This document shows, piece by piece, positions 43,853 to 51,244 of a stretch of 64,000 bases of DNA; position 1 is the first letter of the stretch; each line of letters begins with the position of its first letter. The notes under the pieces are model-generated. The model was not told the origin of the DNA, made no database searches, and saw only the letters and a program-made list of their open reading frames with translations. The stretch is from Microbacterium sufflavum (GTDB lineage Bacteria > Actinomycetota > Actinomycetes > Actinomycetales > Microbacteriaceae). The position numbers and the translations under genes were made by a program. Location of the stretch: the NCBI RefSeq assembly GCF_023101165.1, contig NZ_CP078076.1:372001-436000 (forward strand), written 5' to 3'.

Positions 43853-44343
43853 CAGATGTCCAGCCTCTGCAACTCGGCGTCGACCTGAGCGGGCCGCCGC
43901 AACAACTTCGGCTCTGCTCGCAACAACAACGCTGCGGCAACGAGGTCTTCTGCCACGTCCATCGCCCAACGAGCGACGTCCGGGTCTTGGTCCGCACGCA
44001 GTTCGTCGCGGATGTAGATGTTCGGGATGCCGTTGTCGTACAGCTCGACGCGGCCGTCCGGGTGGAGGCGTCCCCCGCCGTAGAGCTCAACGTCCCGGAT
44101 GGTCCGAGAGAAGGAGAAGACAGTTCCCTCCACCTCGTCTTCGATGTCCAGGAACTCGAGCTCCTCCGTCCACGCGGGCGCCGCGGCTGACACCTCCGGG
44201 TGCACCCGGAGATAGGCGGCCGAGTACTCGTCCCAGCCGGGATCGCGGCGGGTGGGGGGCGGAGTTGCCGCTGTACTCTCCGCCCCCACTTCCAACAAGG
44301 TGCGGTTGGCGCGCGGATCTGCGATACTGGGGCTACTAGTCAT
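43852..44343 (-). CDS. Hypothetical phage protein (163 aa)
   Basis: This 163-residue protein has a flexible N-terminal 35 residues, a beta-rich middle (GTVFSFSRTIRDVELYGGG, VELYDNGIPNIYIRD) and a helical end. It overlaps the 101-residue gene and is the second or third gene of the leftward early operon. Family unknown. Confidence 0.6.
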   Translation of the reverse strand: MTSSPSIADPRANRTLLEVGAESTAATPPPTRRDPGWDEYSAAYLRVHPEVSAAAPAWTEELEFLDIEDEVEGTVFSFSRTIRDVELYGGGRLHPDGRVELYDNGIPNIYIRDELRADQDPDVARWAMDVAEDLVAAALLLRAEPKLLRRPAQVDAELQRLDI

Positions 44344-44411
44344 TTCGAATCTCCTTCATTTGACTACTTGGCTCAGATCCGGTTGCCGCCGGTCTGGGCC
44401 TTCTTTTTGGT

Positions 44412-44609
44412 TCAGGCGGGTACACGCGTATCAGTGCGCGTGTACTGGTTTTCATTGAGGTACGCCTGGCAGTCAGCGAGGCGGTATCGAACGAACTTCC
44501 CGACCTTCACGAACCGCGGACCCTGACCGAGATAGCGGTCATTGGCGAGACGCTGCGTGGAGGTCTTGAACCACTTGGCGACCTCTTCTGGCGTAAGCAG
44601 TTCATCCAT
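44412..44609 (-). CDS. Excisionase-like HTH protein
   Basis: This 65-residue winged-helix protein has LLTPEEVAKWFKTSTQRLAN, then GPRFVKVGKFVRYRLADCQA. It is of the HTH_17/MerR-like class used by phage excisionases and small regulators. ATG 44609 follows GGGAGA and is better than the upstream GTG 44633. It is the first substantial gene of the leftward operon facing the repressor, the usual place for xis. It would direct excision by one of the integrases. Confidence 0.75.
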   Translation of the reverse strand: MDELLTPEEVAKWFKTSTQRLANDRYLGQGPRFVKVGKFVRYRLADCQAYLNENQYTRTDTRVPA

Positions 44610-44629
44610 GTCTTCTCCCTTCGTGTGCT

Positions 44630-44728
44630 TCAAGTAGGGCTGCGCCGGCTGGCGAGCCCGAAGTCTGTATGTGTGACGGTCATGCCGTCGATTGAGTTCT
44701 CAATGTGCTTGTCGTCCCGGTCGTTCAT
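44630..44728 (-). CDS. Leader-like short ORF before xis (tentative)
   Basis: This 32-codon frame from ATG 44728 has GGAG nine bases upstream and ends 21 bases before the xis start. The peptide is hydrophilic (NDRDDKHIENSIDGMTVTHT). It may be a short early gene or leader peptide; length precludes a firm call. Confidence 0.35.
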   Translation of the reverse strand: MNDRDDKHIENSIDGMTVTHTDFGLASRRSPT

Positions 44729-44760
44729 CGCGTGCTGCTCCGGTCCGGGCGATCTTGTGT

Positions 44761-44799
44761 TGTGTAGACACAGTACCAGGTTGTGTCTGGATTACACAA
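44761..44799. promoter_or_regulatory. Lysogeny-switch operators
   Basis: TGTGTAGACACA (44761-44772) and the interrupted repeat TTGTGT-N7-ACACAA (44781-44799) lie between the divergent repressor and early genes. They share TGTGT/ACACA half sites, as expected for repressor operators flanking the early promoter. The remainder of 44610-44859 holds promoter-like A/T-richer DNA and no other gene. Confidence 0.6.
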
Positions 44800-44859
44800 G
44801 TTAGTTCAGTTTGACTCAGCTTTTGCCGCGATGAGGGAAGCCGTGCCTAGACTGCACAC

Positions 44860-45432
44860 ATGTCACAGCGACCAAGTGACGGCCTCGGGTCTCGCCTTGC
44901 CTACTACCGAAAGCTCGCCGGCCTGAGCGCCGAAAGACTGAGCCAACGCGTCCCGATGTCTCGCGCCGTCATTGCCAATATCGAGAGCGGTCGCAAGAGA
45001 GACGTCACTGTCGACGAGATGCTGGCACTTGCGTGGGCGCTGGACATCCCACCAGTGGCCCTCGCGCTGCCGGTCGAGCAGCCGAACGTGTTTCTTGAAA
45101 CCGCGAGTGGAGAAACTCGCACTGAGTCGGCGCGGGCACACGCGGCAATCGACTGGTTCATGACCGGAAAGAAGCCCGGTGGGGCCTCGACACCGCAGCA
45201 GATGATCGCAACGACCCGCCTGCGAATGCTCCGTGATTACTACTCGACTCAGGCCCAACTTGCGAGGGCAGAAGCGGCAACAGCGAACGGTGATGATTCC
45301 GCCAACTGGTCAGCCATCGCAGAGGAGCAGCGAATCCGCCTGCGGGATCTGACCGAGGAACTAGCTGGGCTCGGCATCGACCTCACCTATTACAAGATCG
45401 ATGAGACTGGCCTTCCCGATGGCGACGATTGA
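44860..45432 (+). CDS. Phage repressor, XRE-family HTH
   Basis: This 190-residue immunity repressor candidate has an N-terminal HTH (LGSRLAYYRKLAGLSAERLS, then RVPMSRAVIANIESGRKRDV). A helical C-terminal part rich in Ala and Gln (TTRLRMLRDYYSTQAQLARA) may mediate dimerisation. No peptidase residues of the LexA/CI type are seen. A -10-like TAGACT ends seven bases before ATG 44860 and no ribosome site is present, so the mRNA is probably leaderless. It overlaps integrase 2 and faces the early operon. Confidence 0.82.
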   Translation: MSQRPSDGLGSRLAYYRKLAGLSAERLSQRVPMSRAVIANIESGRKRDVTVDEMLALAWALDIPPVALALPVEQPNVFLETASGETRTESARAHAAIDWFMTGKKPGGASTPQQMIATTRLRMLRDYYSTQAQLARAEAATANGDDSANWSAIAEEQRIRLRDLTEELAGLGIDLTYYKIDETGLPDGDD

Positions 45433-46531
45433 GGAGTACACGGCGGGCGGCAAGACGCTCTATCGGGTGCGCTATCGGACGCCTGATCGGAAGCAGACGT
45501 CTAAGCGCGGGTTCAAGACGAAACGCGATGCGCGTGAGTTCATGCACAGCATCGAGTCGTCGAAGAGCATGGGCACGTTCGTCGACCCAGCGGAGAGCAA
45601 AGTCACGATCGGCGTTCTGGGGGCCGCGTGGCTTTCCGGCCAGTCTCACCTCAAACCCTCATCATTGAGGCCCGTAGAGAGCGCATGGCGGCTCTACGTC
45701 GAACCATACTGGGGCGCCCGCAGTATTGGCACCCTCAAGCACAGCGAGGTGCAGGCTTGGGTGACCAAGCTGACCGCTGACCTATCGCCCACGTCGGTGC
45801 TGCGCATTTATGGCGTGCTGGCCGGAATCCTCGACGTGGCCGTCAAGGACAGGCGATTGCCCTCAAATCCGGCCCGCGGTGTCAACCTGCCGCGCAAGAC
45901 CGCAATGCGCAAGACGTATCTGACGCACGAGCAGGTGGCTCGTCTTGCTGCTGCTGCTGGTCGGCACTCGCTGGTGGTAGAGGTGCTTGCCTACACGGGC
46001 CTGCGTTGGGGTGAAGTGACCGGGCTTCGAGTGCGGGACGTCGATGTCGTGCAGCGCAGATTGAACGTGCATGAGAACGCGGTGATGGTCGGCTCGAAGG
46101 TGCATGTGGGCACGCCGAAGACACATGCCTCTCGTTCGGTTCCCTACCCGGCGTTCCTGGCTGACGAGCTCTCGAAGGTGGTGGCTTCACGTCCGTCTCA
46201 GGAGTCGATCGTTTTCGGGGACGGGTTCGATCACATGCGCCTGCCGAACTCGCGTGACGGCTGGTTTGCGGCCTCAGTGAAGCGAGTGCAGGCCCTCGAT
46301 CCGAGCTTCCCGAAGGTCACTCCCCACAGCCTCCGCCACACCGCTGCTTCACTGGCGATCTCCGCCGGCGCGAACGTCAAGGCAGTCCAGCGGATGCTTG
46401 GCCACGCGTCTGCGGCCATGACCCTGGACGTGTACAGCGACCTATTTGACGACGACCTAAACGCCGTGGCGGACGCGCTAGATCAGGCACGCTCCCGAGT
46501 GAATGTGTCCATGGACGTGTCCAACGACTGA
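45419..46531 (+). CDS. Tyrosine recombinase/phage integrase 2 (adjacent to attR)
   Basis: This 370-residue integrase has an N-terminal arm-binding domain (YRVRYRTPDRKQTSKRGF), a core-binding domain and a catalytic domain. Arg196 (GLRWGEV), His303 and Arg306 (HSLRH), His329 (LGHAS) and nucleophile Tyr339 are all present. ATG 45419 overlaps the repressor gene by 14 bases, so the two are coupled; ATG 45401 is possible. The gene ends 63 bases before the attR core, and its last codons overlap the right arm-type repeats. This makes it the recombinase most likely responsible for integration at tRNA-Ser. Confidence 0.94.
   Translation: MATIEEYTAGGKTLYRVRYRTPDRKQTSKRGFKTKRDAREFMHSIESSKSMGTFVDPAESKVTIGVLGAAWLSGQSHLKPSSLRPVESAWRLYVEPYWGARSIGTLKHSEVQAWVTKLTADLSPTSVLRIYGVLAGILDVAVKDRRLPSNPARGVNLPRKTAMRKTYLTHEQVARLAAAAGRHSLVVEVLAYTGLRWGEVTGLRVRDVDVVQRRLNVHENAVMVGSKVHVGTPKTHASRSVPYPAFLADELSKVVASRPSQESIVFGDGFDHMRLPNSRDGWFAASVKRVQALDPSFPKVTPHSLRHTAASLAISAGANVKAVQRMLGHASAAMTLDVYSDLFDDDLNAVADALDQARSRVNVSMDVSND
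46504..46523. repeat. Right arm-type integrase sites (candidate)
   Basis: TGTGTCCA (46504-46511) and CGTGTCCA (46516-46523) show the same 12-base period as the left-end pair at 29876-29895. They lie in the last codons of integrase 2. Confidence 0.6.
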
Positions 46532-46546
46532 CTCCCGGCAAAGAAA

Positions 46547-46587
46547 AAGCCCCGCGATCCCAGTGTTTCCAACGGGATGCGGGGCTT
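46547..46587. terminator. Terminator hairpin supplied by the element
   Basis: Arms AAGCCCCGC (46547-46555) and GCGGGGCTT (46579-46587) have inner ATCCC/GGGAT pairing and an A-run before it. It ends the integrase transcript on one strand and the tRNA-Ser transcript on the other. It resembles the displaced chromosomal terminator at 29698-29740. Confidence 0.75.
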
Positions 46588-46593
46588 CTATTC

Positions 46594-46684
46594 TGGCGGT
46601 GACGGTGGGATTTGAACCCACGGTAGGGGGTTACCCTACACAACTTTTCGAGAGTTGCACCTTCGGCCGCTCGGACACGTCACC
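46594..46684 (-). tRNA. tRNA-Ser(CGA)
   Basis: This is a 91-base class II tRNA with CCA encoded. The acceptor strands GGTGACG and CGTCACC pair. The anticodon stem CAACT/AGTTG encloses the loop CTCGAAA with anticodon CGA. A long variable arm (GTAGGG...CCCTAC) is typical of serine tRNAs, and the T-arm is GTGGGTTCAAATCCCAC. The 3' 27 bases are the integration core and are duplicated at the left end of the element, so the gene has been rebuilt on insertion and should be functional. Confidence 0.95.
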
Positions 46685-46729
46685 GCGGATCAGTTTACGA
46701 CAGACGGGGCGGCCGCGCGAATCGAGCGG

Positions 46730-47776
46730 TCACCAGGCCGCGGCGACCGCGGCGTGCGTGCGGAGGATGCCCTCGGTCGAGCCGGCGGGGGCGCGACCGA
46801 TGCCGCACTCGGTGGCGACGCCGAACGCCGGCACGTACGGGGCCGCTGCGGCGATCCGTCGACGCGCGCCCTCCTCGCCGTCCTCCCGGTGCACGAGGCC
46901 GAGGTACAGCTCGTCCACGGGCTCGAGCTGTGCGAGCGGAGCGAAGTAGGCCGCGTCGTCGTGGGCGATCGGCACCGGGAGGTGCAGCCACGTGAGCGGT
47001 CGGGAGCTCGCGGCGGCCACGGCGTTCGCGTAGCGCACGAGGTTCCCGGCGTCGGACGGCTCGAAGAAGTGCTTCTCCCCCGCGTCGCCGTAGCAGAGGT
47101 GCACCCCCACCTCGACGTCGGCGGGCACCGCGTCGACGAGGGCGGCGAGGCGCGACACCAGCCCGTCGAACGGGTCGCCCGGCCACCACGCCTCCATGAC
47201 CGCGCCGTAGCCCGACGCGCGTTCGATGATGCCCATCTCGCTGGCCACGTCCCACTGCACGGCGAGGTCGTGGTGCGGGATCCCGGCGAGGATCTCATCG
47301 AGCTCGCGCAGGATGGCCGCGGTGTACACCGGCTCGATCGCCGCGCGGTCGTCGCCGTGGAAGAACGAGGAGATCACGGCGAGCGGCGTGGGCAGCGACA
47401 CCTGGAACCGGGTGCCCGGCGCCACGGCACCCTCCTCGCGGAGCCGGGTGAACAGGGCATACGACTCGAGAGCCGCCTCGGCATACCCGAGCGGGGGCAG
47501 CTCGATGCGCGCGGGGTCGACGCCCTCGGCGAGGCGGAGCCCCCGCGCGTCGATGCCGCCCGGGAACGGGATGGGCTCGTCGCCGATCCGCTCGATGCCG
47601 TCGGCCCGGCCGATCACGTCGGGCTGGAACATGATCCAGTGGAACCGCTTGCCGACCTCGCCGTCGGGGAGGCGGCGCAGGCGGTCGCCCAGCAGCTCCG
47701 CCGCCGTGCGCATCGTGGTCTCGGCGTCGTCGTAGTTCACACTGCCCACGAGAAGGGCACCCTGGGGCTGCGTCAT
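46730..47776 (-). CDS. MetE-like (cobalamin-independent methionine synthase superfamily) protein
   Basis: This 348-residue protein resembles the C-terminal barrel of MetE. It has LPDGEVGKRFHW near the start, HLCYGD (the His-x-Cys pair of the zinc site), LGLVHREDG, and GVATECGIGR with the second zinc Cys. The long MetE N-terminal half is missing, as in stand-alone MetE-like proteins that act on unknown thiols or methyl donors. Function beyond the fold is not assigned. It lies just beyond the tRNA and converges on the element. Confidence 0.72.
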   Translation of the reverse strand: MTQPQGALLVGSVNYDDAETTMRTAAELLGDRLRRLPDGEVGKRFHWIMFQPDVIGRADGIERIGDEPIPFPGGIDARGLRLAEGVDPARIELPPLGYAEAALESYALFTRLREEGAVAPGTRFQVSLPTPLAVISSFFHGDDRAAIEPVYTAAILRELDEILAGIPHHDLAVQWDVASEMGIIERASGYGAVMEAWWPGDPFDGLVSRLAALVDAVPADVEVGVHLCYGDAGEKHFFEPSDAGNLVRYANAVAAASSRPLTWLHLPVPIAHDDAAYFAPLAQLEPVDELYLGLVHREDGEEGARRRIAAAAPYVPAFGVATECGIGRAPAGSTEGILRTHAAVAAAW

Positions 47777-47859
47777 CGCCCCAGGATATCGGTGGGGTGC
47801 GGCGCGACCGCCCGCACCTTTTACCCGGTCGTGGCGCCCGGCACCTCCGCACCAGCCGG

Positions 47860-47873
47860 TTAGGATTGCCTAA
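47860..47873. promoter_or_regulatory. Iron-box-like inverted repeat
   Basis: TTAGG-N4-CCTAA lies 44 bases before the start of the next gene. It resembles half of the DtxR/IdeR iron box in sequence but is shorter than the 19-base consensus. Confidence 0.35.
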
Positions 47874-47916
47874 GAACCCGCCGTCTTGGGGTGGCATCGA
47901 CGGGAAGGACAGCAGC

Positions 47917-48693
47917 ATGGCATTCATCACCTCGGAGGCTCTCGCCGACACCGGCTACGTCGTCCTCGACGACGACACGAGCCCCATCGATCCCGCCGAG
48001 TGGCGCGACCTGGAGTACGTCGGCTGGCGCTCGTCCGGCATCACCCGCTTCGCCCCGCTCACCAGCTACGCGGGCGACATCGACTGCAACGGCTTCTGGA
48101 ACCGCACGCCTCCCCGCACCGACAAGGACGGCGTGTGGATCGACGCGCAGGTCGCGATCGCGCCGACGCTGCAGAGCCGGGCGCTGGAGCCGGGCGCGGG
48201 CATCGGCCGGTGCCGCGTGATCGAGCTGCAGCCCAACGACTACGCCGACGCGATCTACAACCTGCACCAGGACGACAACAACCGGCTCAACGAACCGGGC
48301 ACGGGCTGGGTGGTGCGCGGCTACGTCAACCTCACCGACGACACGGAGTCGATGCTCATCCTCCGCTCCGACCGCTTCGACCCCGCGACCGAGGTGCGTC
48401 TGCCCCTGCACGCCGGCTCCCGCATCGTGATCGACACGCAGCGGTTCTGGCACGCCGTGTGGCACCGCGGCACGGCCCCGCGGTACGCCCTCATCACGTC
48501 GTGGACCAGCGGCCCCGAGCTCGACGCCTACATCGCCGCGCACCACGGAGACCCGCACCCGCCCACCGTCGAGCTCGACCCGCGCCTGGTCGAGGCCGCG
48601 CAGGTGGAGATGCACCGCCGCATCGAGGAGCGCCGCCGCGCGTTCGAGGCGCAGGGCATCGTGATGGAGCCGCCCGTCGACATGAGCGTCTGA
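47917..48693 (+). CDS. Putative 2OG-Fe(II) oxygenase-like/cupin-fold protein
   Basis: This 258-residue protein has LHQDDNNRLNEPGTGW followed about 75 residues later by FWHAVWHRGTAPRYALITSW. A His-x-Asp pair, a distal His and a following Arg is the usual layout of 2-oxoglutarate/Fe(II) oxygenases, but the overall family is not one I can name. ATG 47917 follows GGAAGGAC. It stands alone between the MetE-like gene and the molybdenum genes, with an iron-box-like repeat upstream. Confidence 0.5.
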   Translation: MAFITSEALADTGYVVLDDDTSPIDPAEWRDLEYVGWRSSGITRFAPLTSYAGDIDCNGFWNRTPPRTDKDGVWIDAQVAIAPTLQSRALEPGAGIGRCRVIELQPNDYADAIYNLHQDDNNRLNEPGTGWVVRGYVNLTDDTESMLILRSDRFDPATEVRLPLHAGSRIVIDTQRFWHAVWHRGTAPRYALITSWTSGPELDAYIAAHHGDPHPPTVELDPRLVEAAQVEMHRRIEERRRAFEAQGIVMEPPVDMSV

Positions 48694-48730
48694 CCTCGAT
48701 GTCCCGCCGCCGCGCCGCTACGCTCGCCTC

Positions 48731-49207
48731 ATGATCACCGCCGCCGTGCTCACCGTGTCCGACCGCTCCGCCGCCGGAACGCGCATCGACGAGGCCGGAC
48801 CGCTCGCGGTGACAGCCCTTCGCGACGCCGGCTACCGCTGTGACGAGCCGACCGTGGTGCCCGACGGCGCCGAGTCCGTGGAACAGGCGCTGCGCGCGCT
48901 CCTCACCCGCGGAGCCCGGCTGATCGTCACCACCGGCGGCACCGGAGTCGCCCCGCGCGACGCGACCCCGGAGGGCACCGCCCGCGTGCTCAACGTCGAG
49001 CTGCCCGGCATCGCCGAAGAACTGCGGCGCCGGGGCGCGGCCGCACTCCCCACCGCCCTGCTCGGCCGCGGTCTCGCGGGGATCGCCGGCGGCGCGCTCA
49101 TCGTCAACCTTCCCGGCTCCCCCGGTGGTGTGCGCGACGGCATGCCCGTGATCCTGTCGGTCGCCGCGCACGTGATCGCCCAGCTCGACGGCGAGGACCA
49201 CGCATGA
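48731..49207 (+). CDS. moaB: Molybdenum cofactor biosynthesis protein MoaB/MogA-like
   Basis: This 158-residue molybdopterin-binding domain protein helps adenylylate molybdopterin before metal insertion. It starts AAVLTVSDRSAAGTRIDEAG and contains the nucleotide/pterin-binding VTTGGTGVAPRDATPE, then LPGSPGGVRDG. The end overlaps moaE by four bases (ATGA). MoaB and MogA cannot be separated by this motif alone, so the symbol is provisional. Confidence 0.88.
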   Translation: MITAAVLTVSDRSAAGTRIDEAGPLAVTALRDAGYRCDEPTVVPDGAESVEQALRALLTRGARLIVTTGGTGVAPRDATPEGTARVLNVELPGIAEELRRRGAAALPTALLGRGLAGIAGGALIVNLPGSPGGVRDGMPVILSVAAHVIAQLDGEDHA

Positions 49208-49638
49208 CGGTCGCCCTGGCCGTGATCAGCGCGGAACCGCTGTCGCTCGACGCGCACCTCGCCGCGGTGGACCACCCCGGGGCAGGAGCGGTCACGACGT
49301 TCCTCGGCCGCGTGCGCGACCACGACCCGGACGCGCACGGCGAGGTCGTGGCCCTCGAGTACACCGCGCACCCCGACGCCGAGCGCATCCTCGGCGCCAT
49401 CGCCGCCCACGCCGTCTCGATCGGGGAGACCGGTGAGGCCGTCGTGGCGGTGAGCCACCGCGTCGGACGGCTTCCCGTCGGCTCCGCGGCCGTCGTGATC
49501 GCCGTCTCCGCCGCCCACCGCGACGAGGCGTTCGCCGTGTGCCGCGAGACCATCGAGGCAATCAAGCGCGACCTGCCCGTCTGGAAGCGTCAGGTCGAGG
49601 CCGACGGCACCACGGCGTGGAAGGGCCTCGGCGGCTGA
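49204..49638 (+). CDS. moaE: Molybdopterin synthase catalytic subunit MoaE
   Basis: This 144-residue large subunit of molybdopterin synthase works with MoaD to insert sulfur into precursor Z. Landmarks are GAGAVTTFLGRVRDHD, EYTAHPDAERIL, VAVSHRVGRLPVG and the catalytic-lysine region EAIKRDLPVWKRQ. It converges on moaD, whose C-terminus carries the required Gly-Gly. Confidence 0.92.
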   Translation: MTVALAVISAEPLSLDAHLAAVDHPGAGAVTTFLGRVRDHDPDAHGEVVALEYTAHPDAERILGAIAAHAVSIGETGEAVVAVSHRVGRLPVGSAAVVIAVSAAHRDEAFAVCRETIEAIKRDLPVWKRQVEADGTTAWKGLGG

Positions 49639-49663
49639 CGATCCCGCCGCGCGGTCACCGGCG

Positions 49664-49897
49664 TCACCCTCCGGCGAACGGCGGCAGCACGTCGACCGTT
49701 CCCGCTCCGGCGAGCGCGAATCCGTCGTCCGCCCTGACCCCGTCCACCAGCAGGGCGCAGCGGTCGAGGATGACCGCGAGCGCCGGGTGCGCGTGGATCA
49801 GCGCGACGCGCAGCGCCCCGACGGTGTCGGCCTCCGTGGTCTCCTCCTCGACACCCGCGGCGTCCTGGGCGGCGGCGAAGTAGCGGACGGTGGGCAT
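49664..49897 (-). CDS. moaD: Molybdopterin synthase sulfur carrier MoaD
   Basis: This 77-residue ubiquitin-like protein ends in Gly-Gly, the residue pair that is adenylylated by MoeB and thiocarboxylated. It starts PTVRYFAAAQDAAGV and has LVDGVRADDG before DVLPPFAGG. It overlaps the DUF6457 gene by one codon and is the last gene of the moeB-moeA-moaC-mobA operon. Confidence 0.93.
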   Translation of the reverse strand: MPTVRYFAAAQDAAGVEEETTEADTVGALRVALIHAHPALAVILDRCALLVDGVRADDGFALAGAGTVDVLPPFAGG

Positions 49898-50172
49898 CAG
49901 CCGCGCGTCCCGTGCGCGTTCGCGAGCTCGACGACCGCGGCGACCGTCGCGCGCACATCATCGGGCGATCCGCCCGCCCGTCCGGCGACCAGTCCAGCCA
50001 CGAAGGCACTGAGCGGGGCGGCCGGGCGGGCGACGCCGTTGGCCACGTCGCGCGCCAGGTCGAGGATCAGCGCGGTCGGGATGTCCTCCGCAACGAGGTC
50101 GAAGCGTGCCCGCAGCTCGGCGGCCCATGCGTCCAGCGCCTCCGGCGGCAGCGTGCGGTGCGTCTCGGTCAT
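49897..50172 (-). CDS. DUF6457-like protein
   Basis: This 91-residue helical protein (LDAWAAELRARFDLVAED, ARDVANGVARPAAPLSAFVA) is typical of the short DUF6457 proteins that accompany or are fused to MobA in actinobacteria. It overlaps mobA and moaD by four bases or less. Function is unknown; involvement in cofactor synthesis is inferred from position. Confidence 0.75.
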   Translation of the reverse strand: MTETHRTLPPEALDAWAAELRARFDLVAEDIPTALILDLARDVANGVARPAAPLSAFVAGLVAGRAGGSPDDVRATVAAVVELANAHGTRG

Positions 50173-50774
50173 CGGGTCTCCTCCTCTTCGCCCCCGGCCC
50201 GAGCCAGGTCGGCGGGTTCGTCGATGTCGGCGGTGATGCCATCCTCGTCGTCGAGCCGTGCGAGGGCGAGCCCTCCGAGCAGTCCGCGCATCGACGATCC
50301 GCTGACGGAGGAAAGCCCGACCAGCGCCGCCCGCACCGCGGCCGTGCGATACAGCCCGGCGAGCCACTGCGGATGCCCGCCCGCCGTGAACACCCACCCG
50401 TCCCCGCTCTCCCCGTCGTCCGCACTCTCGAGCCGCGCGGACGTGAGACGGGCGACCACGCGATCCGGGTGCACCAGGTCGCCGGCGAGCACGAACGTCC
50501 AGTCCGCCGCCACCTCGGGCACGGCCGCCGCGACTCCGGCCGCCGGCCCGCCGAGCGGCGGATCCTCGCGCACCCAGCGCACCTCCGCCGCCGCATCCAG
50601 CACCGGCCCCACCGCATACACCGGCGCCGCACCGGCACGGTCCAGCGCGTGTAGCGTCCGAGCCAGCAGTGTCTCGCCGCCGATCATCAGCAGCGGCTTC
50701 ACCGCACCACCCATCCGCCGCCCCCGACCGCCCACGAGCACGATCGCGGCGGCCGACGGCACCCCGGCGGTCAC
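50169..50774 (-). CDS. mobA: Molybdenum cofactor guanylyltransferase-like MobA
   Basis: This 201-residue nucleotidyltransferase of the GT-A fold attaches a nucleotide to molybdopterin. The N-terminal motif LVGGRGRRMGG with VKPLL binds the nucleotide, and LAGDLVHPD carries the metal-binding Asp. GTG 50774, overlapping the moaC stop, is preferred to GTG 50792. Other substrates (CTP, as in MocA) are possible. Confidence 0.85.
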   Translation of the reverse strand: MTAGVPSAAAIVLVGGRGRRMGGAVKPLLMIGGETLLARTLHALDRAGAAPVYAVGPVLDAAAEVRWVREDPPLGGPAAGVAAAVPEVAADWTFVLAGDLVHPDRVVARLTSARLESADDGESGDGWVFTAGGHPQWLAGLYRTAAVRAALVGLSSVSGSSMRGLLGGLALARLDDEDGITADIDEPADLARAGGEEEETR

Positions 50775-51244
50775 TCCTCCGGCCTCCGCCACGAGCCGCT
50801 GCGGCCGCCCTCCTTGGCGGTGATGCGCACGTGCTCGATCGACGCGGAACGGTCCACGCCCTTGATCATGTCGACCACGGCCAGCGCGGCGACCGAGACC
50901 GCCGTGAGCGCCTCCATCTCCACACCCGTGCGGTCGGCGGTGCGGACGGTCGCCGTGATGCGCACGCCCTCGTCGACGATGTCGAGGTCGACCACCGCCC
51001 CGTGCACGCCGATCACGTGCGCGAGGGGCAGCAGCTCCGGCGTGCGCTTGGCGGCCTGGATGCCGGCGATGCGGGCCACCGCGAGCACGTCGCCCTTCGG
51101 TACCCCGCCGTCGCGCAGCAGCGTCACGGTCTCGGGCGCGCAGCGCACCAGGCCGGCCGCGGACGCCGCGCGCACGGTGGGCTGCTTGTCGGTCACGTCG
51201 ACCATGCGCGCGTGCCCCGCGGAGTCCAGGTGGGTGAACGTCAT
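50771..51244 (-). CDS. moaC: Cyclic pyranopterin monophosphate synthase MoaC
   Basis: This 157-residue protein converts the MoaA product to precursor Z. It has MVDVTDKQPTVRAA near the start, AGIQAAKRTPELLPLAHVIG, TGVEMEALTAVSVAALAVVD and DMIKGVD, all standard MoaC segments including the catalytic Lys and Asp. Its start overlaps the moeA stop. No moaA gene is in the window. Confidence 0.95.
   Translation of the reverse strand: MTFTHLDSAGHARMVDVTDKQPTVRAASAAGLVRCAPETVTLLRDGGVPKGDVLAVARIAGIQAAKRTPELLPLAHVIGVHGAVVDLDIVDEGVRITATVRTADRTGVEMEALTAVSVAALAVVDMIKGVDRSASIEHVRITAKEGGRSGSWRRPEE

Larger units (their letters stand above)
29745..46620. mobile_element. Integrated phage-like element in tRNA-Ser(CGA)
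   Basis: The 27 bases at 29745-29771 are repeated exactly at 46594-46620, where they form the 3' end of an intact tRNA-Ser gene. This is the standard footprint of tRNA-directed tyrosine-recombinase integration. Matching TGTGTCCA repeat pairs with 12-base periodicity lie inside both ends. The contents are two integrases, HTH proteins, xis, a replication initiator, TerS-like, tape measure and tail spike genes, plus cargo (desaturase, zinc-ribbon membrane protein). Genes inside use visibly more A/T at third positions than their neighbours. Large terminase, portal, capsid, major tail and lysis genes are absent, so it cannot be a self-sufficient phage as seen here. Confidence 0.92.

Noticed and set aside
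29745..46620. CRISPR array or defence island inside the element
   Set aside because: No regularly spaced direct repeats with unique spacers, and no cas, restriction or toxin-antitoxin genes are recognisable.
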